From assembly GCA_001799565.1 (NCBI GenBank), contig MGTS01000007.1, positions 1 to 51,713 of the forward strand: a stretch of DNA of 51,713 nucleotides. The letters are read 5' to 3'. The notes beneath the pieces are model-generated. The model had not been told where the DNA came from. It did no database searches and saw only the letters and a list, made by a program, of their open reading frames with translations. Both the position numbers and the translations under genes were made by a program. The DNA comes from Elusimicrobia bacterium GWA2_51_34 (GTDB lineage: Bacteria > Elusimicrobiota > Elusimicrobia > Elusimicrobiales > UBA9959). Below are positions 41,791 through 49,197 of this stretch, one piece after another. The stretch's first letter is position 1. The number at the start of each line of letters is the position of its first letter.

Positions 41791-41795
41791 AGAAG

Positions 41796-43154
41796 ATGAG
41801 AAATTTCAAAAAAATAGTTTTCATTACCACAGTCGCTCTGGCCATGGGCGCAGTTTTTCCTTATGTAAATATGGCCATCGACAATACGTACCAGCAGTTG
41901 AAGGTCATAGTGGATGTTATGGAGATGATACGTGAAAGCTATGTTGAAGACATTGATTCCCAAAAGCTTGTATACGGGGCCGCCAGAGGTATGGTTGGCG
42001 AGCTTGACGACTTTTCGCAGTTCATGGAACCGGATCTGTATAAAAGGGTGAAAAGCGATACCGAAGGCGAATTCGGCGGTATAGGTATAAAAGTGGACAT
42101 GAGGGAAGGCTGGCTGACGGTGGTTACACCGCTCCTTGGCACCCCGGCTTACAGGGCGGAAATGTTCCCCGGCGACAAAATAGTCAAGATAGAGGGAGAA
42201 TCCACCAGAGACCTGCTGATGGAAGAGGCCATAAAAAAGCTGAGGGGCGTGCCCGGTACCAAAGTCAATATTACTATCGCGCGCGAGCCTGAAGACAAAA
42301 ATGCAGACTGGATAAATAAAGACCTTACGCTTACCCGCGAAATAATAAAGGCCGAAAACATCAGGTCCCGTATGCTTGACGGTAAGATCGGCTATATCAA
42401 AATAACGGAATTCACCGGGCATGTGGTGGAGGATTTTAATAAAACCATTGAAGACCTTAAAAAACATGGCGTTGCGGGACTGGTGATTGACCTTCGTTAT
42501 AACCCGGGCGGCCTGTTGTCCGCCGCGGTGGATATTTCAAAACTTTTTCTGGATTCAAACAAGATGATCGTTTTTACCAAGGGACGCAAGCCGGAAAATC
42601 ACCAGGAATTCCGCGCCGGCGCTTCGGCGCCCTACTCCGATGTGCCCCTTATTATTCTGGTCAACCGCTATTCAGCGTCGGCGGCCGAAATAGTTTCCGG
42701 CGCCGTGCAGGATAATAAACGCGGCTTAATAATAGGTGAGCGCAGTTTTGGCAAGGCCAGCGTGCAGTCCATGATCCCTCTTTCCGATAAGTCCGCCCTG
42801 CGTCTTACTATAGCCAAGTATTACACTCCAAACGGCCGTTTAATACAACGCAATGCTAAAGAAGACTCCGGCGGCATAACCCCCGATATTGAAGTTAAGG
42901 TAGCTCTTGAAGCCGAAAAGAAACTTATTCTGCAGTCGGACGAAATTCTTTATCCCGGCGGTAAGGCGGATGATAAAAAGGGAAAAAAGGCCGTGCCTGA
43001 CGCAGCCGGTCCGCGACAAGGCAAAGCCGCCACGGTAAATACCAGGGAAGCAGGCCCGAAGAAAGCCGAAGCGGTACGTGACGAGGTGCTGGACAGAGCG
43101 CTTGAGCTTTTAAAAGCCAGGGAAGTGCTGGGGAATCTGAGACCCGGGAAGTGA
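41796..43154 (+). CDS. ctpA: C-terminal processing peptidase, S41 family
   Basis: A periplasmic serine protease of 452 residues. An N-terminal signal or anchor helix (IVFITTVALAMGAVFPYV) is followed by a PDZ domain near 85-175 (FGGIGIKVDMREGWLTVV, FPGDKIVKIEG). The S41 core shows GYIKITEFTG, DLRYNPGGLL, YSASAAEIVSGA (Ser near 290) and GERSFGKASVQ (Lys near 319). A low-complexity Lys/Ala linker and a short helix end the protein. AGGAG lies 7 nt upstream. CtpA enzymes can degrade or control wall hydrolases, in keeping with the FtsX and EnvC-like neighbours. Confidence 0.93.
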   Translation: MRNFKKIVFITTVALAMGAVFPYVNMAIDNTYQQLKVIVDVMEMIRESYVEDIDSQKLVYGAARGMVGELDDFSQFMEPDLYKRVKSDTEGEFGGIGIKVDMREGWLTVVTPLLGTPAYRAEMFPGDKIVKIEGESTRDLLMEEAIKKLRGVPGTKVNITIAREPEDKNADWINKDLTLTREIIKAENIRSRMLDGKIGYIKITEFTGHVVEDFNKTIEDLKKHGVAGLVIDLRYNPGGLLSAAVDISKLFLDSNKMIVFTKGRKPENHQEFRAGASAPYSDVPLIILVNRYSASAAEIVSGAVQDNKRGLIIGERSFGKASVQSMIPLSDKSALRLTIAKYYTPNGRLIQRNAKEDSGGITPDIEVKVALEAEKKLILQSDEILYPGGKADDKKGKKAVPDAAGPRQGKAATVNTREAGPKKAEAVRDEVLDRALELLKAREVLGNLRPGK

Positions 43155-43156
43155 CG

Positions 43157-43242
43157 GCAAGTAGGTGGTATGTAGCAGGTAGAATGTAGGAATAAGGAAC
43201 ACCGATTCCCTGCCTACCACCTACTATCTACTACCTGCTTAC
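43157..43242. repeat. Word-type inverted repeat ending at the tsaD start
   Basis: Left arm: AAGTAGGTGGTATGTAGCAG, then GTAGAATGTAGG. Right arm: CCTGCCTACCACCTACTATC, then TACTACCTGCTTACTT. The right arm ends 2 nt before the tsaD ATG, and no Shine-Dalgarno is visible. Confidence 0.88.
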
Positions 43243-43244
43243 TT

Positions 43245-44402
43245 ATGAAAATACTTGCCCTGGAGACCACCTGCGACGAAACCGCTGCGGCAGTGCTTGA
43301 GGGCGGCAGATTGCTTTCCAATGTGGTTTTTTCCCAGATAGCTTTGCACCGCCGCTATAGCGGCGTGGTGCCTGAGCTGGCTAGCCGGGCGCACCTTGAA
43401 AAGATAGGCCTGGTGCTGAAGACAGCGTTGGCGCGTGCGGCAACGGGAGACAGGCAACGCCGCAAAACGCCTGCCGTTACAGCTGTGGCTTTTTCCAGGG
43501 GGCCGGGTCTTCCGGGCGCTCTTATGGTGGGACGGGTGGCCGCGCAGGCAGCCTCGGAGCTTCTGGGTGTTCCGCTCATCGGCGTTAATCATCTTGAAGG
43601 CCATCTGCTCGCTTGTGAATACGAGGGGGAAAAATTAAAGCAAAAACTGAAATTCCCGCTTGTGGCCCTTCTTGTTTCAGGGGGACATACCGAGCTTTGG
43701 CGCGCCGACGGGTATGGTAAGTATAAAGTGCTCGGCCGTACCCGCGACGACGCCGCGGGTGAGGCTTTTGACAAGGTGGCAAAGCTCCTTGGCCTGTCCT
43801 ACCCCGGCGGCCCGTCCGTTGAGCGCGCCGCTGCCTCAATAAAGAAAGCCGTGCTGAAGTTTCCAAGGCCTTACCTTCCCGGCAGCTGGGATTTCTCTTT
43901 CAGCGGGCTTAAAACGGCGGTCAGCTACTATCTGGCCGAAAAGCTGGGACAGGATTTTTATCGCGGAGGGCTGCCCCGCCCTTTTGCCAACTGCTCTGGA
44001 AAGCATCGGGCAAAAGGGCGGGGCCCGCGTCCGCCACTACAACATGGGCGGACAAGTTGCCCGTCGGCGCTGTGTGGCGGGCGCCTTTCTCCCCCTGAGA
44101 GCGCGATGGTATGCAGGGCTTTTCAGGACGCGGTTGTAGAAACGCTGGTTAAGAAAACGGCCCTGGCCGCCCGGTCGTTGGGTATTAAACGCATAGCCGT
44201 GGGCGGCGGTGTTTCGGCTAACGGGGCGTTGCGCGCCGGATTTGTCGCGCTTGAAGGATTTGAAGTGCGTTTTCCCGAAAAGAATTATTGCGCGGATAAC
44301 GCCGCCATGATAGCTTTATGCGCTATGAAAAGGCTTGAGGCCAAAGCGGACCCCGGCCCGGTTGAGATAGCGCCTGACCTTGACAGCGCGGCATGGCAGT
44401 AA
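43245..44402 (+). CDS. tsaD: tRNA N6-threonylcarbamoyladenosine transferase TsaD, with in-frame insertion
   Basis: Essential enzyme for t6A at position 37 of ANN-reading tRNAs. Family motifs are complete: ALETTCDETAAAV at the start, HLEGHLLA (H116 and H120, metal ligands), VSGGHTEL, DDAAGEAFDKVAKLLGLSYPGG, SFSGLKTAV, AVGGGVSANGALR and CADNAAMIA. Between residues about 242 and 287 lies an extra stretch rich in Arg, Pro, Cys and Gly that normal TsaD proteins lack. It is coded by a perfect REP-like hairpin (43973-44024) plus about 75 nt. The core motifs on both sides remain in frame, so the protein may still work. Confidence 0.92.
   Translation: MKILALETTCDETAAAVLEGGRLLSNVVFSQIALHRRYSGVVPELASRAHLEKIGLVLKTALARAATGDRQRRKTPAVTAVAFSRGPGLPGALMVGRVAAQAASELLGVPLIGVNHLEGHLLACEYEGEKLKQKLKFPLVALLVSGGHTELWRADGYGKYKVLGRTRDDAAGEAFDKVAKLLGLSYPGGPSVERAAASIKKAVLKFPRPYLPGSWDFSFSGLKTAVSYYLAEKLGQDFYRGGLPRPFANCSGKHRAKGRGPRPPLQHGRTSCPSALCGGRLSPPESAMVCRAFQDAVVETLVKKTALAARSLGIKRIAVGGGVSANGALRAGFVALEGFEVRFPEKNYCADNAAMIALCAMKRLEAKADPGPVEIAPDLDSAAWQ
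43973..44024. repeat. REP-like hairpin inside tsaD
   Basis: GCCCCGCCCTTTTGCC (43973-43988), 20-nt loop, exact complement (44009-44024). Stem sequence and loop length equal those of the intergenic copy at 24415-24466. Confidence 0.92.
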
Positions 44403-44403
44403 A

Positions 44404-44558
44404 AAAAGTAACAAGTCACAGGTCACAAGTGGGAAACAAGATAGGCGTTCGGCTGAGGGTTGAAAGCGGAAGGAAAAGGACATACAGCCCAACAGTCTTT
44501 AATCTTAAATCGTTAATCTTTCTTGCTTGTGACCTGTGACCTGTGACTTGAGGCTTGA
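44404..44558. repeat. Word-type inverted repeat before gene at 44561
   Basis: The left arm has CAAGTCACAGGTCACAAG (about 44413-44430). The right arm has CTTGTGACCTGTGACCTG and TGACTTGAGGCTTG (44525-44557). The right arm ends 2-3 nt before the ATG. Confidence 0.88.
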
Positions 44559-44560
44559 CT

Positions 44561-45775
44561 ATGCTAATCTGGCTCTTATCAGATTCGGACAGTTCAAAGC
44601 ATCTGGCTTTCAGGGAAATGCTTGCGGAGTTTTGCGCCCATTTTCCGGAGATAAAAGCGGAGTTTGCTGTTAAGACCAGGAGCAGCCTTTGGGAAAATAT
44701 TTTTGCCCATCTGCGCGACTCAAAGCGAAACCCGCTTGCCGATATTATTGAAATTCCGCACAATTGGACGGCGCTTCTTGCAAAACTCGGTCTGCTCTCC
44801 GACCTTTCAAAAATTTCAGACGATTTCAACCCTTTGGCCTGCCCGGGATTTATAACCAGAGAATTCGCGCCCGGAGACGGCGGGGCTGTTTTCTCCGCCC
44901 CATGGTGGATGGAAGCTCCGTCTCTTTTTTGCCGCCGAGGCGCGTTAAAAGCCCGGTCCTGGCATCCTGGGGATAACGGCTTTTCCTGGGAAGAATTTAT
45001 ATCGGTTCTTGAAAAGCTTTGCATATCGCGCCGCTCCAGGAGCGCTGATTGTTATCCGCTTTGTTTTTCAGGGTCTTCCGGTTCTCTTGGGCTTGACAAT
45101 GTTCTGCCCAGGGTTTGGAGCCGCGGCGGAGGACTTTTTTCACAGGACTTAAACCGTGCCTCTTTCAATAAAGATGAAACTTCGGCAGGCGTTCAGGATA
45201 TGCTTGATCTGGCCATAAGCGGCCATGTCAGGCTGTTTTCCCCTTCCTTGTTTGAGGGGGCCGGCTATTTCGCCGACCGGTCCGTTTTTGCTTTTTCACC
45301 AAGGGATCTCTGCTCCTCTAAAAGCGCAAAAAAAGAGGCGTTTGACATGCTGTTGTTTCCGGGCTGCGGCTCATCGTTCCCCGTGAATATAAGCAACCTG
45401 GCTATTTTTTCCGGGACAGCCGGTTTTAAAGAGGGGGGGGCTCTGCTTAAATGGCTGTTAAAGCCGGAGCGTTCAGGTAATTTCGCCTCTGCTTTTTTGG
45501 CCTTTCCGTGTAATAAAACCGCTTTTGAAGAGCGGCTAGACAGGGGGCATCGCAGCTGCGGTTCGCCCTCTTCCGGCGCGCTTTACAGGCGGATTTTCGC
45601 GGGAGCGAGCCTGCGGCCTAACATAACGGTTTACCCTACCGCAGAAATGCTTTTTGAGCGGATACTGTGGAACATGTCGCTTGCTGTTTCACGCCAGGAT
45701 TATTCGATTGACAGTTTAACCCGTGAACTGATTATGGCCCAGAGTGAAGCGGATTATCTGTTGTCGTTGTATTAA
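44561..45775 (+). CDS. Solute-binding-protein-like protein without signal peptide
   Basis: A 404-residue protein resembling family 1 extracellular sugar-binding proteins: LAFREMLAEFCAHFPEIKAEF near the start, then ADIIEIPHNWTALLAKLGLLSDLS, SWEEFISVLEKL and a C-terminal helical segment. The N-terminus (MLIWLLSDSDSSKH) is not a secretion signal, and no transporter genes are adjacent. It may have lost export or act inside the cell. The start at 44561 is the first ATG after the repeat and lacks a Shine-Dalgarno. Confidence 0.6.
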   Translation: MLIWLLSDSDSSKHLAFREMLAEFCAHFPEIKAEFAVKTRSSLWENIFAHLRDSKRNPLADIIEIPHNWTALLAKLGLLSDLSKISDDFNPLACPGFITREFAPGDGGAVFSAPWWMEAPSLFCRRGALKARSWHPGDNGFSWEEFISVLEKLCISRRSRSADCYPLCFSGSSGSLGLDNVLPRVWSRGGGLFSQDLNRASFNKDETSAGVQDMLDLAISGHVRLFSPSLFEGAGYFADRSVFAFSPRDLCSSKSAKKEAFDMLLFPGCGSSFPVNISNLAIFSGTAGFKEGGALLKWLLKPERSGNFASAFLAFPCNKTAFEERLDRGHRSCGSPSSGALYRRIFAGASLRPNITVYPTAEMLFERILWNMSLAVSRQDYSIDSLTRELIMAQSEADYLLSLY

Positions 45776-45895
45776 GGATGGGAAGCTGGTATGCGGGTAG
45801 GCTAGTAGGCTGGTATGCTTTCTATGGAGTTCCTGAATTAGCAGGCCTCCAAGCATACACGCCTACCAGCTTACTCGCCTACTAGCCTACTAGCG
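45776..45895. repeat. Word-type inverted repeat before GGDEF gene
   Basis: Left: GGAAGCTGGTATGCGGGTAG, then GCTAGTAGGCTGGTATGC. Right: GCATACACGCCTACCAGC, then TTACTCGCCTACTAGCCTAC. The vocabulary (GGCTAGTA, GGTATGC) is private to this site. Confidence 0.88.
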
Positions 45896-45910
45896 AAATA
45901 GTATTAACCA

Positions 45911-47545
45911 ATGAAGAAGCCTAAAAAATTCAAAGAACAGGCGAACGATTATTCTCAGGCCTATTACGCGGGCCAGGATGCTTTTTTCAAAGCAGCGCTG
46001 GAAGCCGCCTCGCGCCGGTTTGAACTGGACGGCGCTTCTTTCTACGAATACGATGAAAAGACTTCACATCTGCGCCTTCGCCTGAGGTTATTACGCGGAG
46101 TGGTTTTTGAGCATGAGGAAAACTCCATGCCGGGGGCGCCCTCTATTTCAGCGGGCGTCCGCCTAAGGAGGACGGACTCCGTCTGGCTTAAAGCGCTTAA
46201 AACTCTTCAGCCTGTTCCATTTAAAGGACCCGCCGGATATTTTGCCGCGATCCCTTTCAGGCTTGATTACAGCGGCGCTCCGTTGCAAAATTCCCCGGCT
46301 GTTTCCACCGGGTTTGTGCGCCTGGAGCGCTACTTGCGGAAAAAGCGCTTTTCACCGTCTGAGTGCGCGGCGGCCATGGCCTTTATCGGGGAATTCCTGC
46401 GCAACTATTATAAGGCGGAATTTTTCTCCCTGAACAAAAAATATTCAAGGAATATTGAGGCAATAACCGAGCTTACCGAGGTTTTTGCCGGCAGTCTGCG
46501 GGTACGCGACAGTTTCAGGCGCATACTTGCCGGTATTCAGACCTATTTTGGTTTTGACAGGGTGAGGCTGTATCTGATAGATGAGAAAAATAAAAAACTA
46601 AAAGGCGAATTAAGCGCGGATATCCGCGGTCAGATAAAAAGCATCGCCTATGAGGAAATACCGCTTGAGCCCGGCGCCCACCGTTTTGCGGACATTGTGC
46701 TTGGCCGCGATTCCGGCGCTTTTATGGAGCGCTATAAAGATTGCGTGCTTTATCTGCCGCTGGCGGTGCAGGGCGCTACCATAGGTCTGCTTATAGTTGA
46801 CAATCTGCTAAGCCAGCAGCGTATCGCGCAGGAAGACCTGGTGCTGCTAAAATCTTTCGCCGGCCAGATAGGGCTGGCCGTTGACAATGTGCGGCTCTTT
46901 GATAAGGTTGAAGAGCTTTCGCTTTACGATGAGCTTACCAAGCTGCCGCTGCGGCGCTATTTCAACCAGCGCTTCCAGGAAGAATTTTACCGCGCCGAGC
47001 GCTTTAAGCAGCCGCTCGCGCTTATATGGGGCGATATTGATTACTTTAAGGAGATCAACGATACCTATGGCCACCAGATAGGCGATTGCGCGCTTAAGGA
47101 AATGGGGCGGGTTATACTTTCAAACCTGCGAAAGATAGATTTCCCTTGCCGCTATGGCGGCGATGAGGTTATTATAATGCTTCCCCAGGCGACCGGCGCG
47201 GAAGCCATGAAATTTGCCCGGCGTCTGCTTGAAGAACTTTCGGAGGTCCGCATTCCAGTGCCGTTCTCTAAAACGCGCGAGCTTCAAATTTCCATAAGCT
47301 TTGGCGTTTCTACTTTCCCGCAGGACGCCGTTTCACAGGAAAAGCTTCTAGAAAAGGCGGACGACGCGCTTTACTGGGTAAAATCGCATTCCCGCGGGAG
47401 CGCGGCGCTTTACAGTGAGTCAGCCGCGGAAAGTCCGCCTAAAGCGGAACAGGCAGGTGGCGGGGCGACAGTTCCAGGCTCCACCGCGCCTGAAGCACGG
47501 GAAAAAAACGCCGATTCCGGAGAAAAATATAATGTCAACAACTGA
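45911..47545 (+). CDS. GAF-like and GGDEF domain protein (putative diguanylate cyclase)
   Basis: A 544-residue cytoplasmic protein with two GAF-like regions (about 15-170 and 185-330) and a GGDEF domain from about 335. It has LTKLPLRRYFNQRF, WGDIDYFKEINDTYGH and RYGGDEVIIMLP. The signature is GGDEV, not GGDEF, so activity is likely but not sure. No upstream RxxD inhibitory site is obvious. Residues about 75-92 come from an inserted repeat (46133-46181) also present between genes at 41.7 kb. The last 40 residues hold another TCCGC/GCGGA hairpin and look non-native. Confidence 0.85.
   Translation: MKKPKKFKEQANDYSQAYYAGQDAFFKAALEAASRRFELDGASFYEYDEKTSHLRLRLRLLRGVVFEHEENSMPGAPSISAGVRLRRTDSVWLKALKTLQPVPFKGPAGYFAAIPFRLDYSGAPLQNSPAVSTGFVRLERYLRKKRFSPSECAAAMAFIGEFLRNYYKAEFFSLNKKYSRNIEAITELTEVFAGSLRVRDSFRRILAGIQTYFGFDRVRLYLIDEKNKKLKGELSADIRGQIKSIAYEEIPLEPGAHRFADIVLGRDSGAFMERYKDCVLYLPLAVQGATIGLLIVDNLLSQQRIAQEDLVLLKSFAGQIGLAVDNVRLFDKVEELSLYDELTKLPLRRYFNQRFQEEFYRAERFKQPLALIWGDIDYFKEINDTYGHQIGDCALKEMGRVILSNLRKIDFPCRYGGDEVIIMLPQATGAEAMKFARRLLEELSEVRIPVPFSKTRELQISISFGVSTFPQDAVSQEKLLEKADDALYWVKSHSRGSAALYSESAAESPPKAEQAGGGATVPGSTAPEAREKNADSGEKYNVNN
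46133..46181. repeat. Intergenic-type repeat inserted in frame in GGDEF gene
   Basis: It shares CCTCTATTTCAGCGGG, CCTAAGG and GGACGGACTC in order with the intergenic copy at 41684-41730. Encoded residues read APSISAGVRLRRTDSVW. Confidence 0.8.
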
Positions 47546-49016
47546 AGCCGGTGGTCAGTGGTCAGTGGTCAGTGGTCAGGGGGTACTAGTCACAAGCCAG
47601 AAGTCAGAGGTCAGAGGTAAGGGATTTTGCCCCTATTCGCTATTCGCTATTCGTTATTCGCTTTTATTCGCGGCTTTGCTTGCCATTTTATCCGCCGTTC
47701 CCTGCCTGGCAATGTTTGAAGACACGCCGCCATGCGCGGTAAGCCTTGGGCTTGCCAATTCGGGCGCCGCTCTTGAGGCGCCGGGGTGCGCGGGGCTTAA
47801 CCCCGCGCTCAGCGGTTCAGCCAGAAAATTTGTTCTAAACACGGATTTTCTTTCTTCTTTCCGTGTCGGGCAGGGACCGGCGGATTTTAAGGCGTATTCG
47901 GTCGGAGCGGCTTTCCCTCTTATGTCCTACGGCCGGCTTGGCACTATGGGAATTGGCGGCTCTTACCGCGATGACGGCGGTATTCTGACTGAAAAAACGA
48001 TGTCGTTCGCCGCCGGTACCTGGCAGTTTTTAAAGACAAACTCAGGCATGATTGATTTTGGCGTGAATTTTAAAATTTTACAGGCGGCCGTGGTAAAAGG
48101 GGGGGAGTCCCAAGCCGGAGCGGCCATGGATTTAGGGGCGCTTTTGCGTTCAGGTGAGGGTAGAACGCTCGGATTTTCAATTTTAAACCTTAATAAACCC
48201 TCGTTTGCCGTAGGTACGCTTAAAGAGAAAGCCCCTCTTTCCGTTCGCCTGGGCGCCGCTGAAAAGCACGAGGATTATACGATTATTTTTGAGGCGGCGC
48301 AGAGGACGGCGTCCGGCGCTCTGCCCGGCAATTTCAGCTTCGCCTCAGGAGTTGAACATCTTTGGCGCACTTACCGTTACGGTGTTTTTGCTTCAAGAAC
48401 AGGCCTTTTTCTGGCTCGCCGGGCCTCGGCGGTCAGCCTGGGCCTTGGTTTCAAGCGCCTAGCTTCCGAAATTTCATATTCGCTATCTATGCCCCTGACC
48501 GGCGAAATAAAAACGGCTCACGCTTTAACCCTTACCCTGCGTTTTGGCGACAGGGATATAGAGCCCGAATACGAGCGCCTCATGCGTCAGGAGATAAAAT
48601 ACCGCAAAGACCTGGTAATGGCGTTGGATGAGTCCGCCAAACGGGAGAATATTCTGAAAGACCAGCTGGCCTTGCTGAAAATTGAGATAGACGGGCTTAG
48701 TGAAGAATTGCGCGCTTCAGAGGAGAAAAAAGACGAAGTGAGGGCCGCCAAGGAGAAGCTGGAAGCGGTGATAGGGCGTCAGCGTAAAGCCGAGGCGGAA
48801 CTTAAAGTTTTGGCGGAAAAAAGGAAATCCGACAAATTAAATTCTCTGCGTTTTGATTTTGCGGGTGATTGGCAGAGTTATCTTAAACTTAAAAGCGGCG
48901 GGGCGCCGGCTGAAGCGCTTAAAGGAACTTTGCAGCGCCTGGTTGGGCAGTATCAGGATACGGGCATAGATATTTCACAGGCGACAATAGAACTGCGGGG
49001 TCTGTTAGGCTATTAA
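47532..49016 (+). CDS. PorV-like outer-membrane beta-barrel protein with C-terminal coiled coil
   Basis: A 494-residue protein from ATG 47532. The mature part starts near MFEDTPPCAVSLG with SLGLANSGAALEAPGCAGLNPAL, the PorV/UPF0164-type opening. Alternating beta-strand sequence follows to about residue 330, then a coiled coil (KRENILKDQLALLKIEIDGL) and a helical end. The N-terminus is odd: residues 5-20 are coded by GTGGTCAGTGGTCAGTGGTC words, and the signal-peptide core by TATTCGCTATTCG words. The gene may have gained its export signal from a word-type repeat, or the true start lies elsewhere. Confidence 0.7.
   Translation: MSTTEAGGQWSVVSGQGVLVTSQKSEVRGKGFCPYSLFAIRYSLLFAALLAILSAVPCLAMFEDTPPCAVSLGLANSGAALEAPGCAGLNPALSGSARKFVLNTDFLSSFRVGQGPADFKAYSVGAAFPLMSYGRLGTMGIGGSYRDDGGILTEKTMSFAAGTWQFLKTNSGMIDFGVNFKILQAAVVKGGESQAGAAMDLGALLRSGEGRTLGFSILNLNKPSFAVGTLKEKAPLSVRLGAAEKHEDYTIIFEAAQRTASGALPGNFSFASGVEHLWRTYRYGVFASRTGLFLARRASAVSLGLGFKRLASEISYSLSMPLTGEIKTAHALTLTLRFGDRDIEPEYERLMRQEIKYRKDLVMALDESAKRENILKDQLALLKIEIDGLSEELRASEEKKDEVRAAKEKLEAVIGRQRKAEAELKVLAEKRKSDKLNSLRFDFAGDWQSYLKLKSGGAPAEALKGTLQRLVGQYQDTGIDISQATIELRGLLGY
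47549..47672. repeat. Word-type repeats inside the PorV-like N-terminus
   Basis: There are four near-perfect TGGTCAG units at 47549-47580, then AGAAGTCAGAGGTCAGAGG. Near 47633-47665 there are four TATTCGC/TTATTCGC units. Both blocks are read as protein. Confidence 0.85.
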
Positions 49017-49197
49017 CCGCCAGGCTGCCCGGGGTTTATCAGCTGGAATTATTTATGGAAAAGCCCGACACTTCACATAAACAGGGGCTTTGTGTGAATT
49101 TTTTTGTGTCCGAAATTTATGGCGCGTGGAGAACCTGGGGTAACAACTTATTCTATCCGCATAATAGTAAAAATACCGCTTGCGCCGATAAATTGAT

